DNA from: Bacteroidales bacterium
GTDB taxonomy: Bacteria > Bacteroidota > Bacteroidia > Bacteroidales > Paludibacteraceae
Assembly (NCBI GenBank): GCA_900769555.1
Contig: CAAGHA010000128.1
Location: forward strand, 1-64,000
Length of the DNA: 64,000 nucleotides
Direction: 5' to 3'
In this document: positions 43,000 through 52,499 of the stretch, one piece after another
Layout: each line of letters opens with the position of its first letter
Numbering within the stretch: the first letter of the stretch is position 1
The notes under the pieces: generated by a model
Told to the model about the DNA's origin: nothing
The model's input: the letters and a program-made list of their open reading frames with translations, nothing else
Databases searched by the model: none
Made by a program: the position numbers and the translations under genes

Positions 43000-44658
43000 T
43001 TATCTTTCGCTAATTATTATTGCAAAAGGAGATTGCATTTTAGATGAGGTTGTTATTTTCAAACGATTAATTCCACTTTTGAGCCATTGTTTTTTAGAGT
43101 AGGTCAGAGCCCCGGAAATTGTGTAAATAGAAATTCGATACAATCCGGATTCTTGAGCAACGATAGATACTTCATCTCCGGTGAGCCAGATGATTTTCTT
43201 ATCTCTCTTTTTTGTGAAGTTATCTGATATTAAAGTATTTTCACTTAGTCTGTTTTCTCCTTTTTCCAAATCAATTTCGAATGGTTCTGACAATGTTTCA
43301 TTTCCCCATGAATCAATGAAAGATACTTGGTATAGTCTATTCTCAGAATCTTTAAATCCGGGGTATAAGATATAATCAGGTTCATGAACAGAATTTCCAC
43401 TCTCAGCACGCGTACTTGTTCGGTAAGCAACACAATTTCCGTTTAGCAGAAGACGTACGCATAAAATATCATTCTCATCATAATAGTCATCATCCCAGCT
43501 GATTTTTAGAATTGGAGAACTTAATTGTGTATAGTTGTTTATCCCCGCTGTCATTTCAAACCTTATGGCACTAGGGAGGGTAGGGTGTGTACTATCAATC
43601 TCTTTATTATTTAAGTACTCGATTAAACTTTCGTGAATTCCGGGTAGGTTATTGTTTGGAGATTGGTAATGAGGGTAAGCGAATGTATAAATTTTCTCTG
43701 CATATTTTTCCGCCAAGTTCAGTTGCTTTATAAATCGTCCTAAGGGAGCACTTCCCCAATAATTTATTCCGTACAATGGAGTCTTTTCTGTATCGTATAA
43801 CAATGAATCTGCTGGTTGAACAAAACTCTCTATGTTTGCAAAACACTTTGGCTTTCCATTGTTATTTTCGATAACCTTTGCATACATTGCAGACCAAGGT
43901 TCAACTGTTTCTAAAGTTTGTCCACCACCACCAATATTATCCATAGGCAACATACCATCAATTTCTCTAAAATGGCATTTTTGAAAAAACTCTTCGTAGA
44001 AGGCCTTTGTGTTTTCTATATCTGCACACCAATCCGCTTGAGTAGAAAACGGGCTGAATAAAAGGGGCATTGAAGGATCAATTGCATTGAGTGTATCAAT
44101 TAGACGATTGAATTGTTCTGCCATTCGATCTGCGTAGAGAGAACGACCTTTAGGATTATTCCATTCTATGTGATTCCAAATTTCATACACACTATAAAAT
44201 CCGGAAAAAGTCTCTCCAAATTCATTTTTGTATAGTGAATATAATTCCCGAGCTATAGAGCAAGCCATACTCATAGCTTCTGAAAAATCTTGGTAGTCAT
44301 TATCATTGCATAAATTCCAATTCCACCATCTGTTATCAGAGCCCAAGCCGAGAAATAATTTCATATTGTATTTTTGAGACTGTAACAATATTTTTCTTGT
44401 TTCGTCTGTTATGCGAGTTGTGTTTGGAAGCGAAGAGGGGTATGAACACTGCCATGGAGATTCTCTACTACTTTTAGAAGCAACGTCAGCCATAATAATT
44501 TCATCCATTCCCACCTCTTTCAAATACGAAATTTCTTCCTCCCATCGTTCATCATTCCATGAACTATAGAGCCAAGATTGGATAAAAGTGCCATTAATCT
44601 TTGCATGGCAAAATGTTGCTGATAAAATTAGTATATATGTAAGAAATAATCTTTTCAT
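43000..44658 (-). CDS. DUF4434-type exported glycosidase-like protein
   Basis: This 552-residue protein has a signal peptide ending TFCHAK, then a TIM-barrel-like region that starts INGTFIQSWLYSSWNDERW and has EVGMDEIIMAD, as in DUF4434, a distant glycoside-hydrolase relative. About 385-480 is a beta-rich Ig-like domain. The last 65 residues (GLYRISIYTISGALTY) resemble a type IX sorting domain but are weaker than the one at 36 kb. Substrate unknown. Confidence 0.72.
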   Translation of the reverse strand: MKRLFLTYILILSATFCHAKINGTFIQSWLYSSWNDERWEEEISYLKEVGMDEIIMADVASKSSRESPWQCSYPSSLPNTTRITDETRKILLQSQKYNMKLFLGLGSDNRWWNWNLCNDNDYQDFSEAMSMACSIARELYSLYKNEFGETFSGFYSVYEIWNHIEWNNPKGRSLYADRMAEQFNRLIDTLNAIDPSMPLLFSPFSTQADWCADIENTKAFYEEFFQKCHFREIDGMLPMDNIGGGGQTLETVEPWSAMYAKVIENNNGKPKCFANIESFVQPADSLLYDTEKTPLYGINYWGSAPLGRFIKQLNLAEKYAEKIYTFAYPHYQSPNNNLPGIHESLIEYLNNKEIDSTHPTLPSAIRFEMTAGINNYTQLSSPILKISWDDDYYDENDILCVRLLLNGNCVAYRTSTRAESGNSVHEPDYILYPGFKDSENRLYQVSFIDSWGNETLSEPFEIDLEKGENRLSENTLISDNFTKKRDKKIIWLTGDEVSIVAQESGLYRISIYTISGALTYSKKQWLKSGINRLKITTSSKMQSPFAIIISER

Positions 44659-44793
44659 AATGATTATGTTTATTGATAAAACTATATTCTACAGATACTT
44701 ATTTTCAAATACAATAAACGAAAAATAAGTTTCTAATGAAGAAGAGTTTGTTATATTCAATAAGAGGAAAATTTTTTTAGAACTAAAAACAAG

Positions 44794-44833
44794 AAGGATG
44801 TATTTTTCTTGTTTCCAATCCAAATACATCCTT
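44794..44833 (-). terminator. Terminator of the DUF1508 gene
   Basis: On the minus strand AAGGATGTATTT pairs with AAATACATCCTT, followed by CTTGTTTTT. Confidence 0.65.
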
Positions 44834-44876
44834 AAATTTTTGCAGAAAACTACGAACCTGCTTATAATTTTTAGAT

Positions 44877-45212
44877 TTATTTATCAGTTAAATCTACAAC
44901 TTCAGCATCAGGCGCATTTTTCATAACCGAAGCAACTCCATTTTTACAACCAGCTTCGCTAGCATACATTTCGCTAGTTCCAATAACTTGTCCATTAGTT
45001 GCTTTTAAGTTAAAGTGGAATTTCCCATTTTTTGCTTCTTTGATTTCAAATCTCTTTTCTTCTTGGCTATTTCTCTTTACAGATTCTACACCATTTAAGC
45101 AAGAAGCTTTTGTTTTGTACCCTTCGCTACCTAAAATAATTTCACCATTCCCTGCTTTCAAATTGAATTGGAATTCACCGTTTTTTCTTGTTGTAATTTC
45201 AAATTTTGCCAT
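44877..45212 (-). CDS. YegP-family (DUF1508) protein
   Basis: This 111-residue protein is two copies of a 45-residue DUF1508 unit: FEITTRKNGEFQFNLKAGNG and FEIKEAKNGKFHFNLKATNG. Each unit ends with a NGV-S-V-N segment. Small soluble proteins of this kind occur widely; the function is unclear. Confidence 0.9.
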   Translation of the reverse strand: MAKFEITTRKNGEFQFNLKAGNGEIILGSEGYKTKASCLNGVESVKRNSQEEKRFEIKEAKNGKFHFNLKATNGQVIGTSEMYASEAGCKNGVASVMKNAPDAEVVDLTDK

Positions 45213-45283
45213 GTTTATTAAATTTATTGTTAGTTCTACATTCTTTATATTGTTTTTTCAACAAACTCTAATGTTATTTTAGG

Positions 45284-45291
45284 CAAATTTA
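45284..45291 (-). promoter_or_regulatory. -7 box for the DUF1508 gene
   Basis: The minus strand reads TAAATTTG followed by C, about 70 bp upstream of the ATG at 45212. Confidence 0.5.
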
Positions 45292-45361
45292 TAAAACTTT
45301 GTGATATTAGCAAGAATTTAACTGTTTTTTTGCGATTTTTTGTTCTTTAGGTGCGTTTATT

Positions 45362-46150
45362 TTATAAAATTTTCTTTGTTCGAGAAACAATAAAAATGCT
45401 GATTTCGTAAAGTAGTAGGAGAGGGGTTGATACCAATGCCAAAGTAAATATATCTGAAGTTGGAGTAATTATTGCGGCAATTATTAATATAGCAATAATA
45501 CAATGTCTTCTATACTCTTTCATCATAGGGGCATTTATCACACCGAATTTTGCCAGTATCCAAGCAAATATAGGAATATTAAATGCAATTCCGCAGAACA
45601 AAGTGATGGATATGAAATTGTCTATGTAGGATTGCAAACTAATTAAATTTTCAACTAATTCACTCACTTGATACGTACTTAGGAATTGGTAGGTGAATGG
45701 AAATATGATATAGTAGGCTAAAAGGGTACCCAAAGCGAACATTATGCAAGAGCAAATACTAATAGAAATTACATATTTTTTTTCTTGTTTATGTAGAGCC
45801 GGAGAAACAAATTTGATTGATTGAAAAAGTAGGTAAGGAAATGAGAGCAAGAACCCCACTTGAAAAGCCAGTTTAAAATGAATCATAAATTGGCTTGCCA
45901 ATCCTGTGTTAATTAATTTTATTTCATCACATTTAATAGTAGTACTATAATTTAATAGCTCATTTAAATCCACCATCAACTTATAAGTGATAAAATCTTT
46001 TCCACGAGGAGCAAATACAATTGAAAAGATCTCCTCTTTAAAGAAAAAAGCAATGACACTACATAAAACGAAGACTACGCAAATCCGTATAATGCATTCA
46101 CGCAGTTCGTCTATGTGTTCCCAGAATGTGAGTTGATTTTTATTCCTCAT
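45362..46150 (-). CDS. tatC: Twin-arginine translocase subunit TatC
   Basis: This 262-residue protein has six hydrophobic segments. FWEHIDELRECIIR at the N-terminus is the conserved TatC signature, followed by FQVGFLLSFPYLLFQ. It recognises Arg-Arg signal peptides and exports folded proteins. It overlaps tatA by 11 bp. Confidence 0.95.
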   Translation of the reverse strand: MRNKNQLTFWEHIDELRECIIRICVVFVLCSVIAFFFKEEIFSIVFAPRGKDFITYKLMVDLNELLNYSTTIKCDEIKLINTGLASQFMIHFKLAFQVGFLLSFPYLLFQSIKFVSPALHKQEKKYVISISICSCIMFALGTLLAYYIIFPFTYQFLSTYQVSELVENLISLQSYIDNFISITLFCGIAFNIPIFAWILAKFGVINAPMMKEYRRHCIIAILIIAAIITPTSDIFTLALVSTPLLLLYEISIFIVSRTKKIL

Positions 46151-46337
46151 TCTCTTTTTTAGCGTCCTCTTTCTTCTCTTTTCCCTCGGTGTCGTTCAAA
46201 CCATCTTTGAAACTTTTAACACCTTTCCCCAGTCCACGCATTAGTTCAGGAATTTTTTTTCCGCCAAATAAAAGCAAAACAACAAGAGCAATAACCAATA
46301 TTTCTTGCATTCCTAATCCCATAAACAATAACTTCAT
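46140..46337 (-). CDS. tatA: Twin-arginine translocase subunit TatA
   Basis: This 65-residue protein has one N-terminal helix (EILVIALVVLLLFGGKKIPE), the FGGKKIPEL hinge, an amphipathic RGLGKGVKSFKDGL and an acidic-basic tail. With tatC it forms a minimal two-gene Tat system. Only about 20 bp separate it from the tkt terminator, and no TAnnTTTG box is visible there. Confidence 0.93.
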   Translation of the reverse strand: MKLLFMGLGMQEILVIALVVLLLFGGKKIPELMRGLGKGVKSFKDGLNDTEGKEKKEDAKKENEE

Positions 46338-46356
46338 AATTAGTTTATTTTGAAAT

Positions 46357-46406
46357 AAAAATCAGTGTGTTCAAATAATTTATAATTATCATCCCACACT
46401 GATTTT
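46357..46406 (-). terminator. Terminator of tkt
   Basis: On the minus strand AAAATCAGTGTG at 46406-46395 pairs with CACACTGATTTTT, followed by a T-rich tract. tatA begins only about 20 bp later. Confidence 0.75.
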
Positions 46407-46412
46407 ATGTTG

Positions 46413-48452
46413 TTAGATATTTAAATACTCACACACATCGTTGTAAACAGATTCACCATTAAATCCAAATTTTTCATCCAGCACTTTGAAAGGAGCTGAA
46501 TATCCAAAATGGTTCAATCCGTGTATAAATCCATTTGCACCCACTAAATCTCTCATGTTTAAAGACAATCCAGCTGTCATACCATAAGTAGGAAGATCTT
46601 TCGGTAGAACTTTTTCTTGATACTCCTTATCTTGAGATCTGAAAAGTCCCTCAGATGGAGCAGATACAATTCTTATTTTTAGATTTTTACGTTCTTCCAA
46701 CAATTTTGCCCCCTCGAATAAAGTAGTTACTTCAGAGCCACTGGCAACCATTACGATGTCTGGAGTTCCATTACAATCCTTAACAATGTATGCACCTTTT
46801 TCTGCGCCAAGAGCTTGTTCATAATTATTTCCCGACTCACAAGGCAAGTCATTAATATTTTGGCGAGAAAAAATCAATCCTGTTGGAGTATCAATATTTT
46901 CCATTGCCATTTTCCAAGCTACAGTTGTTTCATGAACATCAGCAGGGCGAAGCACTAACATACTATTTTTCCCCTTATGATTTTTCACATGTTCCATTAA
47001 GCGAACTTGAGCTTCCTGTTCAATAGGTTGATGAGTAGGACCATCTTCTCCCACGCGGAAAGCATCATGCGACCATACATATTTAACAGGAAGACGCATT
47101 AGAGCAGACATTCTGTAGGCAGGTTTCATATAGTCAGAGAAAGCAAAGAATGTTCCGCAAGCAGCAAATACACCACCATGCAAAGCAATACCATTCATAA
47201 TGCAAGCCATTGTTAATTCAGAAACACCTGCATTGAAGAAAGCACCGGAAAAATCACCATTCGTGAATGGATGTGTTTTTTTCAAAAATCCATCTGTTTT
47301 ATCAGAATTAGAAAGGTCTGCCGAAGCTACAATCATATTCTCAACTTGTTCTCCTAAAACACCCAAAACAGTTGCAGAACCAACACGGGTTGCTTGATTC
47401 GGTTTTTGTTCGATTTTTGAATAGTCGATTTCAGGAGCTTTACCACTGAAGAATTGTTTCAATTTTTTAGCTAATTCAGGATTTTCCCTTTCCCAAGCAG
47501 CCTGTTCCGCTTTCTTTTTAGCTGCAATCTCGATAAGTTGTTTTTTCCTGTTTGCATACAACTCTTTTACCTCATCAAAAATAACAAACGGATCGTCAGG
47601 ATTACCTCCTAAATTTTTGATGGTTGAAGGAATACATACACCGGCATTTGAAAGAGGTTGTCCGTGTGTTGATACTTTGCTTTCCATAGATCCTCCATTT
47701 GCATCCAAACAACCAACACCCATTGTTGTTTTTCCGATAATCAACGTAGGTCTTTTTGTCTCTTTATTTGCACTTTCCAATGCATCATATATTGCTTGAG
47801 CATCATTTCCGTTGATTGTGATTACATTCCAATTCCATGCTTTATATTTCATTGCAATGTCTTCAGAGTCAACCTCATCAACCTTTGTAGATAGTTGAAT
47901 ATTGTTGGCATCATAGAACATAATCAAGTTGTGCAATCCCAAGTGTCCTGCAACACGACCTGCACCTTGAGAAATTTCTTCTTGGATACTTCCATCCGAG
48001 ACAAATGTATAAATCTTATGGCTCATCCATTCGCCGAATCTTGCAGCAAGGAAACGTTCAGCGATTGCAGCTCCAACAGCCATTGTATGACCTTGACCCA
48101 ATGGTCCGGAAGTGTTTTCAACTCCCAACTCAAAATTCACCTCTGGATGTCCGGGAGTTCTACTTTGCCACTGACGGAACGATTTGATATCATCCATTGT
48201 CAATTTATCGCTTAGTAAAAGAGCCGAATACAACATTGGAGACATGTGTCCCGGATCTAAAAAGAATCGGTCTCTGTTAATCCAATTAGCATCTGTTGGA
48301 TCATAGTTTAAGAAACTAGAGTAAAGGACGTTGATAAAATCAGCACCACCCATTGCACCTCCGGGATGTCCTGATTTAGCTTTCTCTACCATAGCAACAG
48401 TCAAAATACGAATGTTGTCTGCTGCGCGATTTAGCGTTTTAATGTCAACCAT
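46413..48452 (-). CDS. tkt: Transketolase
   Basis: This 679-residue thiamine diphosphate enzyme of the pentose phosphate pathway has KSGHPGGAMG, the ThDP/Mg motif GDG variant SDGSIQEEISQGA, GPLGQGHTMA and EDGPTHQP. It is the last of seven genes on this strand, 3 bp after the DUF6048-like gene. Confidence 0.97.
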   Translation of the reverse strand: MVDIKTLNRAADNIRILTVAMVEKAKSGHPGGAMGGADFINVLYSSFLNYDPTDANWINRDRFFLDPGHMSPMLYSALLLSDKLTMDDIKSFRQWQSRTPGHPEVNFELGVENTSGPLGQGHTMAVGAAIAERFLAARFGEWMSHKIYTFVSDGSIQEEISQGAGRVAGHLGLHNLIMFYDANNIQLSTKVDEVDSEDIAMKYKAWNWNVITINGNDAQAIYDALESANKETKRPTLIIGKTTMGVGCLDANGGSMESKVSTHGQPLSNAGVCIPSTIKNLGGNPDDPFVIFDEVKELYANRKKQLIEIAAKKKAEQAAWERENPELAKKLKQFFSGKAPEIDYSKIEQKPNQATRVGSATVLGVLGEQVENMIVASADLSNSDKTDGFLKKTHPFTNGDFSGAFFNAGVSELTMACIMNGIALHGGVFAACGTFFAFSDYMKPAYRMSALMRLPVKYVWSHDAFRVGEDGPTHQPIEQEAQVRLMEHVKNHKGKNSMLVLRPADVHETTVAWKMAMENIDTPTGLIFSRQNINDLPCESGNNYEQALGAEKGAYIVKDCNGTPDIVMVASGSEVTTLFEGAKLLEERKNLKIRIVSAPSEGLFRSQDKEYQEKVLPKDLPTYGMTAGLSLNMRDLVGANGFIHGLNHFGYSAPFKVLDEKFGFNGESVYNDVCEYLNI

Positions 48453-48455
48453 TTT

Positions 48456-49190
48456 TTATTTGTCGTTTTGTTTATGGAAAAAATAACTTATCGTATACCT
48501 AAATCCCCACTTCCCATACTCCTTGTCTCCATAACCGGGAGCATAAGATTGGTGATAAATATTGTTACCATCTCTTTGGACTTTTGCGTACATTGGAAGT
48601 TTGTATATAACTTCCCAACCTAAGCAAAACCCATTTACAAGAGGTGTTTTCAAACCTGCAAAAATTTCAGCCCATTGTGCGGTAGTTTTCCCTTTTGATG
48701 AAATCTCAATTGGACTACCACTCCAATAGTTGTTATTAATCGGATAATTTTTTATTTCATAACTGTACTGAGGGGATATTGCATAATTTATACCGATATA
48801 TGCTGCCGGAATAACCATTTTATTTGGGTCTTTTTTCCAAAGATTATAGGCTGCCCCTATTTTAAAATAAATTCCTTCAACCTTATATAGATTGTTTGAA
48901 ATTGGCTCGCTATAACTATACTCATCCGATGCATCAAAACGATCATATCCAACAACAATTTCAGGATATAAATGATGGAAGAAATCAGCTTGAACACTTG
49001 CATTTAATCCAAATCTATCCTCTTTGAATATATGCAGAATCGGTGAAAATATATCCAAATCAACAGATATGCCATAAAATGTCTTTCCATCCCATCTTTT
49101 TTTCTTTTCAGAAGCAAAGAGAGTTGAGATGGAATTTATTAAAATCAGGATAGTTATCCATTTAATAATTCTCGAGAAATATTTCGACAT
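48456..49190 (-). CDS. DUF6048-like outer-membrane protein
   Basis: This about 244-residue protein has a signal peptide (IIKWITILILINSISTLFAS) then RWDGKTFYGISVDLDIFSPIL and beta strands, ending GKWGFRYTISYFFHK like a small barrel. The order DUF6452-DUF6048-tkt is familiar from other Bacteroidales. Three in-frame ATGs at 49202, 49196 and 49190 are possible; all overlap the upstream gene, and I use the last because it starts the signal peptide. Confidence 0.7.
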   Translation of the reverse strand: MSKYFSRIIKWITILILINSISTLFASEKKKRWDGKTFYGISVDLDIFSPILHIFKEDRFGLNASVQADFFHHLYPEIVVGYDRFDASDEYSYSEPISNNLYKVEGIYFKIGAAYNLWKKDPNKMVIPAAYIGINYAISPQYSYEIKNYPINNNYWSGSPIEISSKGKTTAQWAEIFAGLKTPLVNGFCLGWEVIYKLPMYAKVQRDGNNIYHQSYAPGYGDKEYGKWGFRYTISYFFHKQNDK

Positions 49191-49836
49191 TTGCATTTGC
49201 ATTATTGTTTCTAATCAATGGATTAACTATTTGTGCTATACCTATATTTCTATTTTTAAATTGGAAATCAAGTAATATTTGTGTTGCTAAGCATCCGCAT
49301 TCCGCCGATACAAATTCGTATTGATTGGCGTATTTTACGGTAAGAGTATCGAATTTTACTGCTCGTAAAAACAGATATGAATCATCGGTGTCTGAATCGT
49401 CTGTCATTTGCCAATATCGATTAAAATCTTTTTCAAAGTAAATGTCATCTATTTTTTTTCTGATAACAATTGTATTATCTGTACTATAAAAGGTAGAGTC
49501 GTTGATTATGAGATAAGGAACATAATTGACATCCTTATCTACAATAGCAACAGCATATTCTGAAATATTTGATGTCATGTTTAGAGGTAATTCCATTCGT
49601 GTTTTACCAGAAAAATCGAGAACGGAATCTGTACCAATACCTATCGCCATAAAGTAGGACGGTTGAGCAGGTGTGTCATCGTATTCAGTGAAAAAATCAA
49701 CAATTAAGGGAGCATACATAACTTCGTCGCAATGTTCATTACTGCAAGAAGTAAGGACAATAACGAAAGAAACGAAAAATAATCTTATTTTTCGAAGTAT
49801 TAAGCCACTCACTATGTTAAATTTTTTCTTTAGCAT
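49162..49836 (-). CDS. DUF6452-like lipoprotein
   Basis: This 224-residue protein has a lipoprotein signal ending VLTSC. The mature N-terminus is CSNEHCDEVMYAPLIVDF with a second Cys, as in DUF6452. The rest is beta-rich. The ATG at 49836 overlaps the nitroreductase stop by one base; an ORF start at 49839 is TTG. It overlaps the next gene by 29 bp. Confidence 0.65.
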   Translation of the reverse strand: MLKKKFNIVSGLILRKIRLFFVSFVIVLTSCSNEHCDEVMYAPLIVDFFTEYDDTPAQPSYFMAIGIGTDSVLDFSGKTRMELPLNMTSNISEYAVAIVDKDVNYVPYLIINDSTFYSTDNTIVIRKKIDDIYFEKDFNRYWQMTDDSDTDDSYLFLRAVKFDTLTVKYANQYEFVSAECGCLATQILLDFQFKNRNIGIAQIVNPLIRNNNANANVEIFLENY

Positions 49837-50348
49837 CAAACAAAAGATATAATTTCGTTTTTACCTTTTCTTTTTTTCTCCTGACGATTATCATCTTTTG
49901 CATAACCAATTGGTAAAATTACAATTGCCTCTTCGTCAGAATTTAATTGGAGTATCTCACTACATTTTTGAGCATCAAAATTACAAACCCAACAACAGCC
50001 TAATCCTAGTTCCTCTGCTGCTAAAACTATATGTTCTGTAGCAATAGCAATATCAATGTCGCAGTGGTCTTTATTATCAAAACCTCTCTTCCATGATTCG
50101 GTATGATCTCCGCACACTACGATGTAAATAGGAGCCTCTTTAAACCAATCACGATTGTAACAATCGCGCAAAGCAGTTTTCTTTTCATCTGATTGCACCA
50201 CCACAAATCTCCACGGCTGTTTATTAACAGCAGAAGGAGCCAATCGAGCCACCTCTAACAGATAGTCCAACTTCTCCGGTTCAACAGATTGGTCAGAATA
50301 AGAACGAACAGAATATCTATTTTGGGATAAACTAAGCAAATTCATCAT
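49836..50348 (-). CDS. Nitroreductase-family flavoprotein
   Basis: This 170-residue FMN-dependent oxidoreductase begins LLSLSQNRYSVRSY and has LLEVARLAPSAVNKQPWRFV and ELGLGCCWVCNF. The natural substrate is unknown. ATG codons at 50348 and 50345 are both possible. Confidence 0.88.
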   Translation of the reverse strand: MMNLLSLSQNRYSVRSYSDQSVEPEKLDYLLEVARLAPSAVNKQPWRFVVVQSDEKKTALRDCYNRDWFKEAPIYIVVCGDHTESWKRGFDNKDHCDIDIAIATEHIVLAAEELGLGCCWVCNFDAQKCSEILQLNSDEEAIVILPIGYAKDDNRQEKKRKGKNEIISFV

Positions 50349-50352
50349 TCAA

Positions 50353-50877
50353 TTAACCAAGAGATTTAACTTCGTTTTTCAAAATAGATAGAGCAATGTC
50401 GATAGGACTATCCTCCAATTCTCCATATTTTTCGATGATAACTTTTGCCAATTCAATCGAAGGTAACTTGTTTGGGATTTCAGACGCACATGTATTAACC
50501 AATTGTAGCATTGATTCTTTTGCGTTCTTTGTAACCAACCAAACCTCTTTCCCAACATAAATTTGTTGAGTAACATTATGTTCAAACTCCTCTCGTATTG
50601 TAGTTAGCAGCAATAGATGCAATTCTCCACAAGTCATATTGGCAGTTTGGACTCTCATAATAAGAGAATCGGGACGAATACGTTCCAAAAACATTGCCAA
50701 ACGTTCGTAAGCTGTCAATTTAATAGGGTTCAAGGTCTTTGCTGTTTCTCTCCGCATTTCATAATAACGTTTTCTTTCCTCATTTTTCAGCAAGTCCCGT
50801 AAAACATAATAAGCAGCCAACAAAACCAATAAACCGGGAATTGTAACCTTTGCTAATTCAAGAATAAAATCTTTCAT
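50353..50877 (-). CDS. Conserved Bacteroidetes protein with N-terminal membrane segment (DUF7935-like)
   Basis: This 174-residue protein has a hydrophobic segment TIPGLLVLLAAYYVLRDLL, then a charged helix and TAYERLAMFLERIRPDSLIMR. The family is common in Bacteroidetes and of unknown role; the DUF number is from memory. It lies between GT2 and the nitroreductase. Confidence 0.6.
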   Translation of the reverse strand: MKDFILELAKVTIPGLLVLLAAYYVLRDLLKNEERKRYYEMRRETAKTLNPIKLTAYERLAMFLERIRPDSLIMRVQTANMTCGELHLLLLTTIREEFEHNVTQQIYVGKEVWLVTKNAKESMLQLVNTCASEIPNKLPSIELAKVIIEKYGELEDSPIDIALSILKNEVKSLG

Positions 50878-50881
50878 ATAA

Positions 50882-51853
50882 TTAATCTAAGTTTATAGTT
50901 TTTTCTAATTTATAATCATTTCTTTCTGATGAATTTCTTGCAATCATTTCGCCGATGAATCCCGATAAAAATAGTTGAGTACCGATAATCATACTAGTAA
51001 GCGATAGATAAAAATAGGGGGTATCCGTAACCAGTGGAGCATTGGATCCCTCATAAAGGTGATATAATTTCAGACCACCTACAACACACACGGAAACCAA
51101 TCCGATGAGAAACATTAAAGAACCAACAATTCCAAAAAAATGCATAGGTTTTTTTCCGAATGTAGAAAGGAACCAAAGAGAGATTAGATCCAAGTATCCA
51201 TTAAAGAATCTATTTAGACCAAATTTAGAAGTGCCATATTTTCTTGCCTGATGTTTTACCACCTTTTCACCAATACGTTTAAATCCGGCATTTTTTGCCA
51301 AGTAGGGGATATATCGATGCATTTCTCCATATACTTCAATGCTCTTCACTACATTTTTGCGATAAGCCTTCAGTCCACAATTAAAATCGTGTAAATAGAT
51401 TCCGGATATTGCTCTTGTGGTAGCATTGAATAATTTAGAAGGGAGATTTTTAGTCAATTTAGAGTCGTAGCGAATTTTCTTCCAACCCGATACCAAATCG
51501 TATCCCTCTTTAGTAATCATATTGTATAATTCAGGAATTTCGTCAGGACTATCTTGAAGATCTGCATCCATAGTGATAACAACGTCACCATTGCAATCTT
51601 TGAATCCACAATATAGTGCGGCCGATTTTCCGTAATTTCTTCTAAACTTTATACCTTTCGCCTCCGGATGGTTCTCTCCTAACTTTTCAATGATGTCCCA
51701 TGAATTATCCGTACTTCCATCATTGATAAAGATGACTTCGTACGAAAAACGATTTTCGTCCATCACACGTTTAATCCATGCGAAAAGTTCCGGTAAAGAC
51801 TCTTCTTCGTTATATAGAGGAACAATAACCGATATATCCATTGTTTTATTCAT
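50882..51853 (-). CDS. Family 2 glycosyltransferase, membrane-anchored (DPM1/GtrB-like)
   Basis: This 323-residue protein has a GT-A fold: SVIVPLYNEEESLPELF, metal motif TMDADLQDSP and GLKAYRKNV. Two C-terminal membrane helices (MHFFGIVGSLMFLIGLVSVC and TSMIIGTQLFLSGFI) anchor it. It probably transfers a sugar to a polyprenyl phosphate carrier. A DUF4199 gene precedes it, a pairing often seen in this phylum. Confidence 0.88.
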   Translation of the reverse strand: MNKTMDISVIVPLYNEEESLPELFAWIKRVMDENRFSYEVIFINDGSTDNSWDIIEKLGENHPEAKGIKFRRNYGKSAALYCGFKDCNGDVVITMDADLQDSPDEIPELYNMITKEGYDLVSGWKKIRYDSKLTKNLPSKLFNATTRAISGIYLHDFNCGLKAYRKNVVKSIEVYGEMHRYIPYLAKNAGFKRIGEKVVKHQARKYGTSKFGLNRFFNGYLDLISLWFLSTFGKKPMHFFGIVGSLMFLIGLVSVCVVGGLKLYHLYEGSNAPLVTDTPYFYLSLTSMIIGTQLFLSGFIGEMIARNSSERNDYKLEKTINLD

Positions 51854-52396
51854 TTAAATGACATTATTTTTTTTTGACCGAAAAGAGAACGATGTAAACA
51901 AAGTTAATATTGTCCCCATAAAGAAAAAACTCCACAAACTAGATAAGGCAAAATTAGTAGCATTCATACTACTTAAGCTACTTTGCATTGTGAATCTTTC
52001 ACTTTCGGTCAGACTCCCATTCGATTGGTTAATAATAGCAATCGAAGATTCAATTGTTTTTTGTAGAACATGAGGATTTACAAATTGGAAGTAGAAGTAG
52101 AAAAAAATAGCCAAAATCATTGATGCAAAGAAAAAAAGGTGCATTCCAAAATTGACTGCTTTAAAATACGTAATCGAACCATTTAATAAATTCCTGTTGT
52201 AAATGCCTGTATAGTGATAAACACAATAAATAGTTGTAGCAAAAATTATGAAAGATAAAAATAGGGATACTGCGGGCAAGTTGGAGCAGAATTGTAGTTG
52301 TAAAAAATAGATACAAGCCAAAATTCCACCCATTACTAAGCCAGCATACATGGCATGAGTGACGATATTATCCTTGTTTTTATTCTCCTCTTTCAT
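51854..52396 (-). CDS. DUF4199 membrane protein
   Basis: This 180-residue protein has four hydrophobic segments: AMYAGLVMGGILACIYFL, LPAVSLFLSFIIFATTIYCV, MHLFFFASMILAIFFYFYF and FALSSLWSFFFMGTILTLF. It has the DUF4199 pattern with NGSITYFKAVNFG. It is the first gene of the seven-gene operon ending in tkt. Confidence 0.8.
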   Translation of the reverse strand: MKEENKNKDNIVTHAMYAGLVMGGILACIYFLQLQFCSNLPAVSLFLSFIIFATTIYCVYHYTGIYNRNLLNGSITYFKAVNFGMHLFFFASMILAIFFYFYFQFVNPHVLQKTIESSIAIINQSNGSLTESERFTMQSSLSSMNATNFALSSLWSFFFMGTILTLFTSFSFRSKKNNVI

Positions 52397-52418
52397 TATT
52401 TTCTCTAAAAAAACGATG

Positions 52419-52426
52419 CAAATTTA
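52419..52426 (-). promoter_or_regulatory. -7 box for the DUF4199-tkt operon
   Basis: The minus strand reads TAAATTTG followed by C, about 23 bp before the ATG at 52396. Confidence 0.55.
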
Positions 52427-52489
52427 GCGATTTTTTTAGTCTGATTGAAAAAAAAAGTCGAAAAAATTTTGTAATTAAAAAATTATATC

Positions 52490-52497
52490 TACTTTTG
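52490..52497 (+). promoter_or_regulatory. Promoter of the SRP RNA / tRNA-Thr unit
   Basis: TACTTTTG followed by CAG is the -7 box. TTTTG at 52467-52471 is a plausible -33 element about 18 bp upstream. Confidence 0.65.
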
Positions 52498-52499
52498 CA

